NCBI GenBank assembly: GCA_964007475.1
Contig: OZ023273.1
Coordinates: 125,597,812 to 125,661,811 of the forward strand
Direction of reading: 5' to 3'
Source of the DNA: Hybos culiciformis
Lineage: Eukaryota; Arthropoda; Insecta; Diptera; Hybotidae
Length of the DNA stretch: 64,000 nucleotides
A model generated the notes under the pieces. It saw nothing but the letters and a program-made list of their open reading frames with translations, was not told the origin of the DNA and did no database searches. Shown in pieces: positions 12,501 to 30,290 of this stretch; position 1 is the first letter of the stretch; every line of letters begins with the position of its first letter. Position numbers and translations under genes: made by a program.

Positions 12501-15500
12501 GTTTTTTTTTTTCGCTTTTTTCGTCTTTTTTTGTTTTTTTATTTTTTTTTTTATTGGTCACCCATCTAAGTACTATCACTACGAGACGTTGCTTAACCGC
12601 TGTGTTCAATTTGATGTAGAGTCTTCCACTGAGCTATGTCAGTAATATACAACAATGTATTAAATAGAAAATATAAATTCGGTAATATAAACATAATAAA
12701 TATTTATCTTGTTAAATTAAAGAACTCCGCTCTTAACTTGTCTCGTTAAGAGCGGAGTTCTTTAATTTAACAAGATAAATATTTATTTTAAAAGTGTAGC
12801 TTTTTAAATCAACCAAAATTTTTTTTTAACAATGCCGTATTTACTTTGACAATTTTTATTGTTATATGTACCATTTTTAAATAACAACAAAAACATTATT
12901 TCAAAAGCTTTTATTGTCATATCAACAATTGAATGTGTAATTGTTATAATAACAGAAGAGTTTTTAATTTAAAAGAGAGAATAGTAAAATTTTATTTCTT
13001 TCGAAAGAAACATATTTAAAATAACAATTAATGTTGTTAAAATCACAATTTTCAGCTTTTACTAAATAACTGTTTGAAACATTTTAAAATAACAAAATCA
13101 AATGTTAAAATAAGAAGCATCTTTACTTAGATCAAATACTTATTAGTTTAATTTAAAAAATTTCTCTTTAACATCAACAATTTTTGTTTAACAGTTAAAA
13201 ATTGTTAATTTAACTAGCATTTTTTTTCTGGGTGTGGAAAGTAAAAAATCCCGAAATCCAAATTCTTTAATTACAAAAATTCTTTTAGGCAGACTTCAAA
13301 TCTTGCGTAATATGACGGATACAGGTTCCGAACTAAACTTACGGATTAGCGAAAAAATGCTTTTAAGGAATTAAAACCTCCTTTTTGCGGAGGTTCAGGG
13401 ATTTTAACATCCTTTTTCGCAACTTCATCTATGACCACGCGCGCAAAAGTCTTTTTGCATGTCCCTGCGGTGCTTCAGTGATTAAAGCCTTCTTTTTCGT
13501 GGTTTCAATTTTTAGAATTTTTAAATATTGTCAAAATCCCAATTCGGCATTTTTAAAAATTTTGGGATTCTGAACATTTGGGATTTTCGTTTTCGTGATT
13601 ATGTACGGCTCCCTCATGATATATAATTATATACGAATGTAATGTAATAATTACATTTGTAACAAAAAACTTCATAAATAAATAAAAAATATAATCCAAA
13701 AATTAACATTCATCATAGTGATTTTCTTTCCACTAAATAATTTAATTTTGTTATATCAGAATGAGTTTATTATTATTATTATTTTTTTTTATTTAAAATA
13801 TCTTTGCAAAATATTTTTATAATCAAATAATCAATATAAAGGGTTAGTTACTTAAATACTTTGAGACGGTACAAGTTTATATTAATATGAATAAACTTAT
13901 ATTTTTTTGAAAAATTTTCAATTTCGCGCAATCAGACCAAAAACATATATACATTCTTGCTTTTACATAAAAGATACATTAAAGATTAAACAAAAATTAA
14001 ATACACCCTTTATTTATAAAAATTATTATATTTATAGTTGTTCTGGTTTAGTGAATAAAAGAATATAATGCACTCAAGATAATTGATAAATAAAATTATA
14101 AAATTGTAGAAAAACACTTGTCCTATTTTAACCTCAAATAATATAATCATTATAAACATAAACATAAAACAAAAGTTGAAAATAAAACTGAATACAATTT
14201 ATCGTAGATCCCAAATAATAATTTTTTGTTCTTCTCTCCACTACACTACTATTAATTAACTATGACTTCTTTTTTTTTTCTACGTATATTTTAAAATTAA
14301 GCTCTGCTTATGACTTTTTCCAACAATTGAGAATTATAAAGCCACAAAATATATAAATAGATCTAAGCAAATTCAAATTCTGATCTAATCAGAATAACTT
14401 GAATAGAATTAAAAAAAATCCAAGGAGAACATTGGGTATCGTTTCTTTCAGACTTTCGTTCTATATTTAAGATTTCAAGTTTCTCGAATCCTTCTAACGC
14501 ACAAGATTGTAAAAAAAACTTATTATTTTTTATTTAGCTAATAAACGGCAACACAAGGACCTAAAGTTGATATCTATTTATATACACACTTATACTTTGT
14601 ACATTTATGATGTGCCTCCTTAGTTCGATATAATTAACTCTACATAATAATAAAACAATTTTAAATTCATTAAATAAATGGGTGGATTCTTAAAGTGATC
14701 CAGATGGCTCCAGCTAGAAAAAGTTTATTGCCATTATTCTTATAAGCCGAAATACAATAAAAAATTATCTGAATAAAGATAATGTTAATAACATCTTTAA
14801 ATGCACGTGTGCTTTTCTTACTCAAATGAAAACAAAAATTTGTGTAATTTATCATTGAAAAATATTTTTGTTATCCTGTTTTAAGCTTATGATAAAGTAA
14901 AAAAATAAATTGTTGCAAAAAGAACTCTTTTTTTTTTGCTCCAGTGTGAATTAGCTAATATTTTAAATATAATCAATATTGATATTCCAACTTTTGTACG
15001 TATGGATGGACAATATAGTCTACTCCTCCTATATCTATCTATCTATCTATCAAGTATTATATTATTTTGCTTAAAAAGTTTCCTAAAAAATTTTATTTCG
15101 AAACTAGAAATATGTTTAACTAAAGTTTATAAATATGTACTTTAATAAAAGTGAGTTTTGAGTTGGGTCGTCAGCAAATTTTATTTTAAGCTTCGGAGTA
15201 ACTACAAGGATAATCGAAACAAATTGACAAGAACAGCCACTAGAACTATCTTGATTTCCTAATTTAATTACAATCCTCAAAAATTAAGTAGTAGGAATAG
15301 GAACCCCAAAAATGAAGTGTATAAAGTGTTTTCACATTTCAATTTAAAATATTTTCCGTTCTTCATCCAAATACAAATTTTAATTGAAATTCAGCTCCAA
15401 TTCGCTTCGTTGGGCACAGTCGTTGACTACACCGTTTTTTACGTTCCTTCAATCGACATCTACTCATATATGAATGCTCACGGAAATACATTTTCAGTCA

Positions 15501-18500
15501 CCAATCTGAATTCTTATACTAATTCGATTTTTTTAGTTCCGTTAAAACTTTTAAGAATTTAAAATTATATAAATTTTATATGAAAATAAATTCGACAAGT
15601 AGCTACCTAGTTGAGACCTTCCTTCTTCGGAAATTAGGAGAATCTCATGCTTGGATAAAAATAAACGAGTTTACGTATATTTTAGCATTGATACGATAAA
15701 AATGGATCAGGTTCAGGTAGTTTAATAATTATAAGCATTTTAGTGCGCGACAGACTGACAGACAGACGATCAGGCAGACAGACAGAAAAGGAAAGATTTA
15801 GTCGCTTTTCTTTTTTTAATGGAAAACGGGCTAAACATATAGAAAAGAACCCGTTTTTAACATTTTAATTTGAAAATATATTCTTGAAATTTTCTTTTTA
15901 ATATTTCTAACTCGTTCTCTATCAATACAACAATTTAAAAAACTGTTTCTTTTTGTTACTATGATTCTAAGAGAACATATAAATTTTACTGTGCACACTT
16001 TTTTTTTGGGATTAATATTTACTTAGTTACTAAAGATACTGTATTTTTAAATTTACCAATAAATAAAATAAAAAATCTAAATTATAAAATATTACATTGT
16101 ATACATATGTACGTGTAAAATAATTAGGGCAGGGCTTATTTAAAAAAAAATTAACCAAATCCCTTCACAATGAATATACTTTTAATTATTTTGCGCTCAT
16201 TTGAAATTGGAAAAATCAAATATTATTTTATTACTTACTTGTTCTTCTTGTTTGAAGTTTTTCCGTTCTAAATATTTTTTTGAAGATAATAATTCTGGTT
16301 GAAATCCACTTGGATCCAATCCTGTTAAAACTTGGTTACCGGCTAGTAATTGTGTTAAATATGTTATGTATGATGTTGCTAATTTTAAAGTTTTAATCTA
16401 TGTGTAAAATAAATAAAATAAATTTTGAATCGGTTCTATTAAGGTAGGTAAATAGAAGAAAAATGGAATAAGAAAAGGATGCGAAACAAAAGTTTCTTAA
16501 TGTTACTTTACATGCACAATTAATTAAAACAACAACTAATAACAGGCTTGGCCTGGGTAAAAAAAATAATAATTTAACATTTTACTTATTTGAAACATTT
16601 AATATATGCTATGAATATGTGCCTAGTTCTTCAAGTATTACAAAGTTTTGTTGAATAATAATAAAGTATGTGATTTATTTTAAAAAGTAGAAAGAATTGC
16701 GAATTATGATTACAATATAAAATAATTGTATATTAGAGTACAACAAATGGAATTAGTTTATTTAACTATAAGTTTACCTTGGAAAGCTTCGTGTCAATAG
16801 GGACATTAGGAATAGTTCTTCTTAAACTAGAGAAAGCTGTGTTGATACTGAGAGTTCGTCTTCTTTCTTTTTTGTTTGCCGTATTACGCCGTCTATATGT
16901 TTTAGGTGGTCCATTATTAACCAATATCTCTTCCATGTTATAATCTAAAAGATTAAATTCAATGATTTCAATTTCCATCAATCAAATGAATTATATCAAT
17001 TTTTTCTGTATCTTTCTTAGCACTCGGATTATTTACAAACTTATTCCTGATGGTATAATATTTTATTATCAAATTTTTTTCGATTTGATTCAATTCACCC
17101 AAATTTAGTAAAATTTTATTGCAATCGATTAGGGTCTTTGAATACAAAAAAATATTCGAATGGATTAGGTTTGACGATGCTTACATTTACTAGAAGCTTT
17201 GCAAAAATTAGTAAGCCTATCTTTGATCATAAAGTAAAATATAAACTTACCTCTCATAATCTTACATTGATTAGACTTATTTCGATAGCACGCTTCCTGG
17301 CTTTCAAAGTTACTGAATTCGAAATCGCTCCATTCAGAAAAACATTTCACTGAAACGTAAAAATAATAAAAATAAGATAATGATAACTCTAACGGAACCA
17401 AATATATAAAAATAAACACAAACAAACTATAAACTTTTTGGACCTTTAAAAAAGTTGTGTTAAAGGTTTTTCGCTGAGCTGCACAACCGTGCATCTCTAC
17501 ATGAATTATCTTTTGCTTTTTAGTAAAATCGCAAAAATCGCTGAAATTGATCACAAAAAACTTATATTTGAATGTTAAAAATCAAATAAAACTTGTTAAA
17601 GTGTTTGTTAGAAAATTGAGTTGATTTAAAATATATCGCTCAAGTTTTCGTTTGTCATATTATGCGAGCTGTATGCTTTAGATATGATTTATTGTTACAA
17701 GTTTGTTTTGAAAAAAGTATGAGTTTGATATTCATAGCCTTACTTTTAGTTTTTACTTATAGTTAGTACCGAAAAATAAATCGTTGGAAATTATTTTTCT
17801 CTTATTTGAAAGCATAATTTTTAATAGTCCAGAAGCAAGCATTTAATTTACTGAAAATGCCAAAAAGTATCGAAATCCTTTCTTTTCGAAGTTAACAAAT
17901 TCGATAGTAAAAAAAATGTAATAATGTTTTTGTTGATTTTTATATCTCCTACATATAATGTAGTATATCGGATTACTCACCTAAGATTTTGTTTGATCTA
18001 AATGTACCTAACGTACTTATCAGAGGGAAAATACCAGAGGGAAAATACCGTTAACAATGGAGCGATATCGTTAACACTTGATATGTTCATTTAATTCCTT
18101 GTTGAAAAGTTTAGTACAATAAAATATTATAATTATGTTTTTGGCTATAATTTCATTAATGTAAACATAATCTTTGAACAAAAAATTGTCCATAATCAGT
18201 AACGAAAATATAAGGATTGGGTATATATTTTGATTCAACATTACAAAAAATAATATTCTACCAGAACGTCGACGACGGATGAAAATTGATACATATCCTT
18301 CCGTAGATAAAATTTCAGTTTTTTTAAACTTATAGCTAATAGGATTATGTTGAAAAAAAAAAGTTAAGGGAGAGGGCTGGGTTATGGGTTGGGTTTTGTT
18401 TTTGGCCTATAATTCATAAATTAGCAAAATAAAGTATGTAGTGTTATACATTGTTGGAAAGGTTATGTTCTTACGCAACTTTTCTCCGAAGAAAGTATAG

Positions 18501-19801
18501 TGATTCAAAAAACTCGAAAAATTTTATGACCCTTTTTGTGAGTACGTGAAAAAATTTCGAAAAAAAAAGATGCTGGGTTGTGGGTCACCTAGAAAAACCT
18601 TATTAAAATGGAAAACATTGTAGTAAAACCTCGATAAATATCAAAAATATTTTTTTTTATTAATTTTAGAAGCCGTCAATGGCAAAAATAATTTAAAAAA
18701 GTGGCACTTTTCAATAATCATCATCAATTGAAAAAGTTGATTTTTTGGGGTTCAGTTGACTTTTTCGGTAAAAATATGACTAACAATAAAAAACATGCAT
18801 TAAAGTACTGGTCAAATCATAAAAAACACTTTATACTGACAAAACTAACGATACACACAGAGAAATCCAATCTGATATTATGATTAAGTCAGAGTTTCCA
18901 GCCATGAACAAATAACCATGGCGTAAGTGCAGATGACGTGAACCACTCAGAATGGGCTGAAACTGACGCCGCAAATCCCACTGACCAACCACCAGACCGC
19001 CCGCCGCCCCCCACCCCCGCACTTTAGCCATAACCATAAACCGTATATTAATCACAAACAATGACTACGGATAAAGATTCGCCACTTTTACTTTGCATGA
19101 CAGAAAAAATTACCTGACCCTCAACACAGCCCGACCCACAACCCAGCCCTCTTCCCTACATAATTTTTTTTTATTTAAACTTAATTTTTTTTTATTTAAA
19201 CTTCTTTTTTTTTATTTAAACTTAATTTTTTTTTATTTGAAAGCAATTTTTTTTTGGAAACCTACATTTGAACTAACAGAATATATAAATTTAGACATTT
19301 TCTTTTTAAGCTATTTTTAAATCCTTTAGGTAGGATTAGGAGACATTTTTACCGAAAACTAAAGTTATTTACTAAAAGAACCTATATTTTCAAAAGTTGA
19401 GTACGATAGTTTGGAAATCTTTCTTTTTCTATTTCAAAAGAATTTTCTAACAAAATTACGAAGTTATAAAACTCAAATCATAGTTATAGGTTATTTTTAA
19501 CATCTGTTTAAAATTGTAAGTACCTATTTCTAATAATGTAATTAGAGTAAATTAATATAAATAAATAATAAATTATGAAAGTAAGTCTGTTGTAGCAAAT
19601 CTAGTAATGTAAAATGAAACTTTTAAGAAAGCTTTAAAACACAAAACCATTTAAGAAGGCTTTAAAAAAGCGCTAGCATTATAACACGTATTTTACAAAC
19701 TGTTAAAATATCAATTATAAAGTATACTTACTACCCATAGATTGTATATTTACGTATTCGCAATGGCTGAGATTAACATCTTCATTGGTGGAAGAACCCA
19801 T
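9441..19801 (-). CDS. Hand: Hand, class II bHLH transcription factor
   Basis: Five coding exons on the minus strand, in order 19801-19735, 17349-17251, 16944-16778, 16397-16239 and 9524-9441, with phases closing to 191 residues. The bHLH domain lies at about residues 72-137: basic region [13 protein letters not shown], helix 1 and loop [20 protein letters not shown], helix 2 [20 protein letters not shown]. The C-terminal tail [15 protein letters not shown], alone in the last exon, is a HAND-family hallmark. HAND proteins dimerise with E-proteins on E-boxes; in insects the gene marks heart, circulatory and visceral mesoderm. The start ATG at 19801 follows an AT-rich leader. Exon 3 also has an in-frame ATG at 16978, but a strong acceptor ending at 16945 makes splicing from 17251 more likely. 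The first two exons are the least certain. The final intron is 6.7 kb and carries many insertions. Confidence 0.9.
9638..10110. repeat. Cluster of GGGACATAAG/GGCGAACTTA motifs in both orientations
   Basis: Variants of one word recur: ACTGGGCCATAAGCTCACC at about 9638, the inverse GAGTTCTTATGTCCCAGTG at about 9664, GGGACATAACGACATAAGTC at about 9952, CGGCGAACTTAGGTCCCAG at about 9977, GCGACATAAGTTCGCCGTAG at about 10030 and GACATATGACCCAGTAACAC at about 10070. The first two form a hairpin. The stretch lies in the last Hand intron and is less AT-rich than its surroundings. It is probably a decayed transposon with subterminal repeats; no coding sequence was found. Confidence 0.55.
10191..10238. 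repeat. Tandem duplication of a 24-base AT-rich unit
   Basis: ATATATAGATAAAGATATTT occurs twice in direct succession. Confidence 0.7.
12270..12645 (-). mobile_element. SINE candidate with tRNA-like and 5S rRNA-like head and long A-rich tail
   Basis: Read on the minus strand, the head (12645 to about 12556) starts with a tRNA A-box-like stretch, CATAGCTCAGTGGAAGACTC, then contains GGTTAAGCAACGTC and TAGTACTTAGATGGGTGACC. These two words match the internal promoter half of 5S rRNA (box A and box C regions). About 290 bases of A-rich sequence, broken by single C and G residues, follow. A Pol III-type head with an A-rich tail is the layout of a SINE. The poly-F and poly-K ORFs here are only translations of the tail. 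I could not find a clear target duplication. Confidence 0.55.
12695..12787. repeat. Perfect 43-bp inverted repeat with 7-base loop
   Basis: The left arm 12695-12737 and right arm 12745-12787 are exact reverse complements around the loop TTGTCTC. The arms contain GAACTCCGCTCTTAAC near the loop and AT-rich outer parts. The base pair outside the arms is mismatched, so the repeat stops sharply. Confidence 0.95.
18366..19157. repeat. Inverted-repeat element with GC-rich core in Hand intron 1
   Basis: The left arm near 18367-18395 (AGGGAGAGGGCTGGGTTATG) is inverted near 19123-19157 (reverse complement AGGGAAGAGGGCTGGGTTGT). Between them is AT-rich sequence and then a C-rich core at 18966-19020. 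The core shares 23 identical bases (18968-18990) with 58144-58166 on the opposite strand, followed in both by CCGCCCGCCGCC. This implies a repeat family present at both sites. Confidence 0.6.
19161..19250. repeat. 20-bp tandem repeat
   Basis: About four and a half copies of a unit close to TTAATTTTTTTTTATTTAAAC, abutting the right arm of the 18366-19157 inverted repeat. Confidence 0.75.
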
Positions 19802-21892
19802 TGTTTAGTTTTTTTTGTGAGAATTAAAAACTACGTGATATTTGGTCAAATTCTGTTGCACAACTAAATGAAAAATAATTTTTTAAAAATACATAAGTAT
19901 GTGAAAATATTTTCATGTTCATGTTTACATACCATTTGATAGAAAAATCTATATAAATAAAATAATTCATAATTGGATTATTTTAACCAATCAGAATACT
20001 ATGTGAACAAAAAGATAATAAATGGGGAGGAGTTTTGTAGTAATAAAATTAATATAAAAAAATACATACAGAACTATATTAAGCAATGGAGGATAATGTC
20101 TACGTTAAATAGCTTCGCCATTCGATTAATAATGTATAAATGTAAATTAAAAATTTTGTACCTACCTACTCTAGCAGCAATCATTTCAGAAATTTTTTAG
20201 ATTATTTAAACTAAAATCTAGCCAACATAAATCATTAAAAACCAAAATCCAAAAAAAAGCTCGCATTACACTAGGCATAAATTTTATTTTGATACAAAAT
20301 AGTTTTTGAGATAATTGGAGAGGAGAACAATATTTTTTTCCTTTTTTAGACAGAAAAAGTGGACTACATGTAAACGCCCGTCCGTTTTCCTCTAAATTGG
20401 TTATAATTAATGAGATACGCACAATCTCGTTTGCTTTTACCTAAGCTAAATAAGATTCTGCAATTTTGCTATTAAATTAATATATATTTATTTGTACTAG
20501 TAATCGCCCGTACTCGAAATTCAATTAAAAATACTTTTTATTTGACAGTGTTTTTGATGTACAATATTCATATTGTTGTTGTTGAAGGGAACAAAAGATA
20601 AAAGCTAGTCTAACTATGACTAGGTTTCCATTATCGGGTTGAAACAGAGTTGAGCAAATTAAACCAGGAGTATAAAATATTAAAATTATTACGTTGTAAA
20701 ACATCGCATTACACTATTAATAAAAAAAATAAAATATCAAAATCACTATTAATAGTAGTTGATTAGAAAATACAATATATTTTAATTCATATCCAGCCGA
20801 CATCAACAAAACCTGAACGCATAGCCTCTGTCTTAGACAGTCCTAGCTGTATTTAATTGGAACAAGCTTTCTAGTAAATGAGATTGTTTGGTACTTATTA
20901 GTTTTAAGGTATGTTATTTTTATGATACAACATTGTAAAGCTTTGTAGATCTTTTTCCAGCAATTCACAATCATGAGAGTTGTACGTAGTATTCCGTTCT
21001 CGAAGTCTGACATAAATGGCTTACAATGAAAATAAAACTGTTTTAAAATTATTTGTTCAAATAATTTAAGCATATTCAGTTCTAAAACCATTCTTATGTA
21101 CGGCTGTTGTCACCAAAGTAAATTTTAATTTAATCAAAAAATTGTTCTTCAAATAAAAATAAATATTATTTTTCTTCAAAGAGTTTAACATCTGTGGAAA
21201 CATGTTTGTGAATTTTTTTTTATAAAAAAAATACAACACTGTCTTGTATCTCTCATTGATACCAAATAATTAACGTAGAAAAAGGGTTTTCATGTCACGT
21301 TATCTTTTTTCTCATTACCGAATAATACTTCTCCATGAATCATAACCGTACAGTTATCATTGAAGTCGAATTTAAGTTGTAAGAAATACGTCTTCCAACC
21401 CATTTACGACAACCACTGTATATAAAGTACAAACCTAAATTTTACAAATAATATAACAAATTCTGCTTCCTCATTTATTAACTCGATCCAAGTGCAATTA
21501 AATTTCGATCAAAAAACAAGTCGAACTGATTAAAGATCTTATTAAATGTATTATTTTTGAAAACCAATTTTGTGATTAAGCCTGTCCAACTTGATAATAA
21601 AATTTGAAGGACTCTTTATCTTTAATCTTCAAGTGGAAATCTATTTTTTTAATATTTTTGTAATAAAATGATTTTATCTTTATCTAAAGTGCTTTATGAT
21701 GAATTATATTTAATGTCATTATGTTAAGCATTTTTAACAATTTGTATGATTTTTCTTTAAAACACGAATATTACAATATTTCAAATCGATTACAATAATA
21801 AATTAATAATACCGTAATAATTTATAATTAATAATTACTATTTAATAATTAATAATTACTAATTAAAAACGTATGGCTACTGAAGTTATAAT
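19802..21892. other. Intergenic region between Hand and Drp1
   Basis: Contains the 5' flank of Hand and the 3' flank of Drp1. AT-rich, with a GTTGTTGTTG stretch near 20573. I see no supported gene and could not pick a promoter. Confidence 0.5.
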
Positions 21893-28335
<6,443 letters not shown>

Positions 28336-28499
28336 TTATTTATTTTTTTTAATGCAATTTTAAATTTAAGAAAATTTTTTTTTTCCAATATCTTTATTAT
28401 AATTATGCTCCTCAGTCAAAAATTAAATAAAAAAATAACTCCTGGAGACAGACAGGTTACATGATTCCTAAAACTTAAAAGCCGTAAGCTATTGGCGGC

Positions 28500-29070
28500 A
28501 AATGGTTAAATCATTTTATGCTGGAATTATACTCAACTTAATTTTAGGTCGCCACAGCGTTAGAAAAGTTTTATGTAGTAAACACAATTGCGGAGAAATC
28601 GACATCAACAGCAATAGCGACTATCAAAAAAAAAATAGAAACCACAAACCATATATTTGTATGAGAATGAACACAATTGAGACGATTGTTGACAAACGAC
28701 ATTATCGCCTGGCGACAAATTAGAGGTGAAAACACAATTGGGGCGACAACGACGGCGACAGCGATAGCGACTGTCAAAAACCATATATTTGTATGAGAAT
28801 GAAACAATTGAGGCGATTTTTTTATATGAAAAATCGCTGTCGCCGTCGTCGTCGCCCCAATTGTGTTTTCACCTTAAGAAATGTTTCTATTTTGTCGCCG
28901 GGCGAGGGCGACAACGACAAACATATATTTTTTTTATTTGTTTTTCTATTTGTTTATTTTTTTCCTGTTTATTTATTTCGTCGCCGTCGCCGAAATTGTG
29001 TTCACTCCAGCGACATCGCTGTCGTTGTAGTCGTCGTTGTCGCCGTCGTTGTCGACCAATTTAATGCCGC
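28500..29070. repeat. Foldback repeat of GGCGACAACGACGGCGACAG units
   Basis: A unit starting ACACAATTG, then GGCGACAACGACGGCGACAG, then CCATATATTTGTATGAGAAT and ACAATTGAGGCGAT occurs at about 28580-28690 and 28730-28816. It then recurs inverted (TCGCTGTCGCCGTCGTCGTC then CCCAATTGTGTTTTCACC at about 28833-28873, and again near 28980-29055). GC content and CpG density are far above the flanks. It lies immediately upstream of the Drp1 start codon. Confidence 0.75.
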
Positions 29071-29242
29071 CCATCGACAAAGGAATTTTCATTGCATCGA
29101 GCATAATATCTTTAACGGTTCCAGTATTTTGTATGTAACCTATAAATTTGTGATCCAATGAACCAATTTGCACGAAACCTTTGGAAAGGTTATATTCCGT
29201 GAATGGGTGTTTTTCAATGACATTTGCACCTTTTTCAAACAT
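28973..29242 (-). CDS. Unrecognised ORF, 89 codons, upstream of Drp1
   Basis: An ATG-led ORF whose first about 63 residues (MFEKGANVIEKHPFTEYNLS onward to MGGIKL) have ordinary protein composition. The rest (DNDGDNDDYNDSD...) is merely the translation of the CGACAACGACGG foldback repeat. It lies divergently spaced by about 650 bp from, and on the same strand as, Drp1. I do not recognise a family. It could be a small gene whose 3' end was overrun by the repeat, a first exon, or a transposon fragment. Low confidence that it is expressed. Confidence 0.25.
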   Translation of the reverse strand: MFEKGANVIEKHPFTEYNLSKGFVQIGSLDHKFIGYIQNTGTVKDIMLDAMKIPLSMGGIKLVDNDGDNDDYNDSDVAGVNTISATATK

Positions 29243-29869
29243 TTTTAAAAATTAAAACTATTTCACGTGCACATCAAGATTGTACTTTCGTATTGCTCAT
29301 ATTAAACAATAATTTTATTCATTTGTGGTGACTCTCGCCACTTTCATCGCCGTCCCTATGCGTGCGCACAAGGCACAGTCCACACACAACACCAGTCAAA
29401 CACACAGAAAACAAACTAAAAAAAATAAATAAATAAAAAATATTTTTGAGTATTTTTATATATCTTTTTTTTAAAATATTCTATAAAAAAAGAAAAGAAA
29501 ACTATAAAAATTATACCTAAATAAATCTAAATCAAGATGGTATCGATAAAATTTTTATTAAATAATTTCTTTTTTATATAATTTTTAAATAAAATTAATA
29601 ATTAAAGTTATTTTGAGTGAAAAAATAATAAATATACCTATTTTTTAATTTTCCTTCCATTCCAAAATCCAAATTGATTAATTTTTTAGGATCTGTGTAA
29701 GTATGAATTAATATCTGCCTACAATATGCATGGCACTAAAAGTTTAAAACTTTATACATAATTAAAAAACAAATAATTCCAGTAAGAAATTAAATTTATT
29801 AATTTTTATAATTTATTTTTGAAAAAAAAATTTCTGTTTTGTCTGGCATACACTAGCAATGACCAAGAA

Positions 29870-30025
29870 CTAAATAGGTAGGTAGGTAGGTAAGAGACTA
29901 ATAGATATTAGGTAGGTAGGTACCTAGGTACATAACTAATTAATAAAAAATTAAATGGTTGGAAGAAATTACGATTGGGAACAGATGTAAGTTTTTATGT
30001 TGTAATAGAGAAGTTCCTACCTACC
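29870..30025. repeat. TAGG tetranucleotide microsatellites
   Basis: Runs of GTAGGTAGGTAGG at about 29873-29892 and 29911-29930, with the complementary CTACCTACCTAC near 30015. Such runs recur at 27501, 27740, 52338 and 52464. Confidence 0.8.
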
Positions 30026-30290
30026 TACATATTGTATCTAAATGGTTTAATTGAAATGAAATTGATAATGAATGCTGTGCTATTATTATTTATTATATGT
30101 AGGTAGTAGGAAATTCGTTATTTTAAACCAGAGCTTCGTAAAATTTCAAGATTAAAGTGGAAAACGAATACATACTAACACAAAATTTTACCCACTTTAT
30201 TTATAATATAGGTATATTAAGAAGTTTATTATGGCACACAGACCGGCCGGGAAATTTTGCGTAACTCAGAAAAGTTATGGCGAAGAGACT

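Larger units (their letters stand above)
12003..13234. mobile_element. Inner TIR element nested in the 11907-13599 element
   Basis: The left end CACTCAGAAAAAAAAATTGT is matched on the opposite strand by CACCCAGAAAAAAAATGCTA at the right end, and both continue into GTTAAATTAA. The interior repeats GTTAA/TTAAC words many times. TG flanks both ends, which is too short to be a firm duplication. It carries the SINE-like segment at 12270-12645 and the perfect hairpin at 12695-12787. Confidence 0.6.
11907..13599. mobile_element. Outer TIR element, interrupted by a second element
   Basis: The termini are ATCCCGAAAACGAAAATCCC at 11907 and, on the other strand at the right end, ATCACGAAAACGAAAATCCC ending at 13599. 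TA flanks both sides (11905-11906 and 13600-13601), consistent with a TA target duplication as in Tc1/mariner-like MITEs. Only about 460 bp belongs to this element; 12003-13234 is a later insertion. It has no transposase ORF. It lies in the last Hand intron. Confidence 0.65.
9525..16238. other. Hand: Hand last intron (6.7 kb)
   Basis: The intron is AT-rich. Apart from the elements listed separately, it holds a TATC microsatellite near 15030-15050 and two diverged copies of a GACAGACAGA-type sequence (about 11455-11520 and 15750-15845). No further exon was found in it. Confidence 0.6.

Noticed and set aside
12219..12619. Long poly-Phe and poly-Lys ORFs
   Set aside because: They are translations of the A/T homopolymer tail of the SINE candidate, open in several frames on both strands.
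16766..16981. Independent start of Hand in exon 3 (ATG at 16978)
   Set aside because: A strong TTTTAG acceptor ends at 16945 inside that ORF, and two upstream exons splice to it in frame; kept only as an alternative.
17138..17353. Plus-strand ORF at 17138-17353
   Set aside because: Antisense to Hand exon 2, which has both splice sites and closes the Hand frame.
20843..21091. ORF of 82 codons between Hand and Drp1
   Set aside because: AT-rich composition, no domain, no splice context; likely chance.
28793..29161. Arginine-rich ORFs on the plus strand
   Set aside because: Translations of the CGTCGTCGCC foldback repeat, with no protein-like composition.
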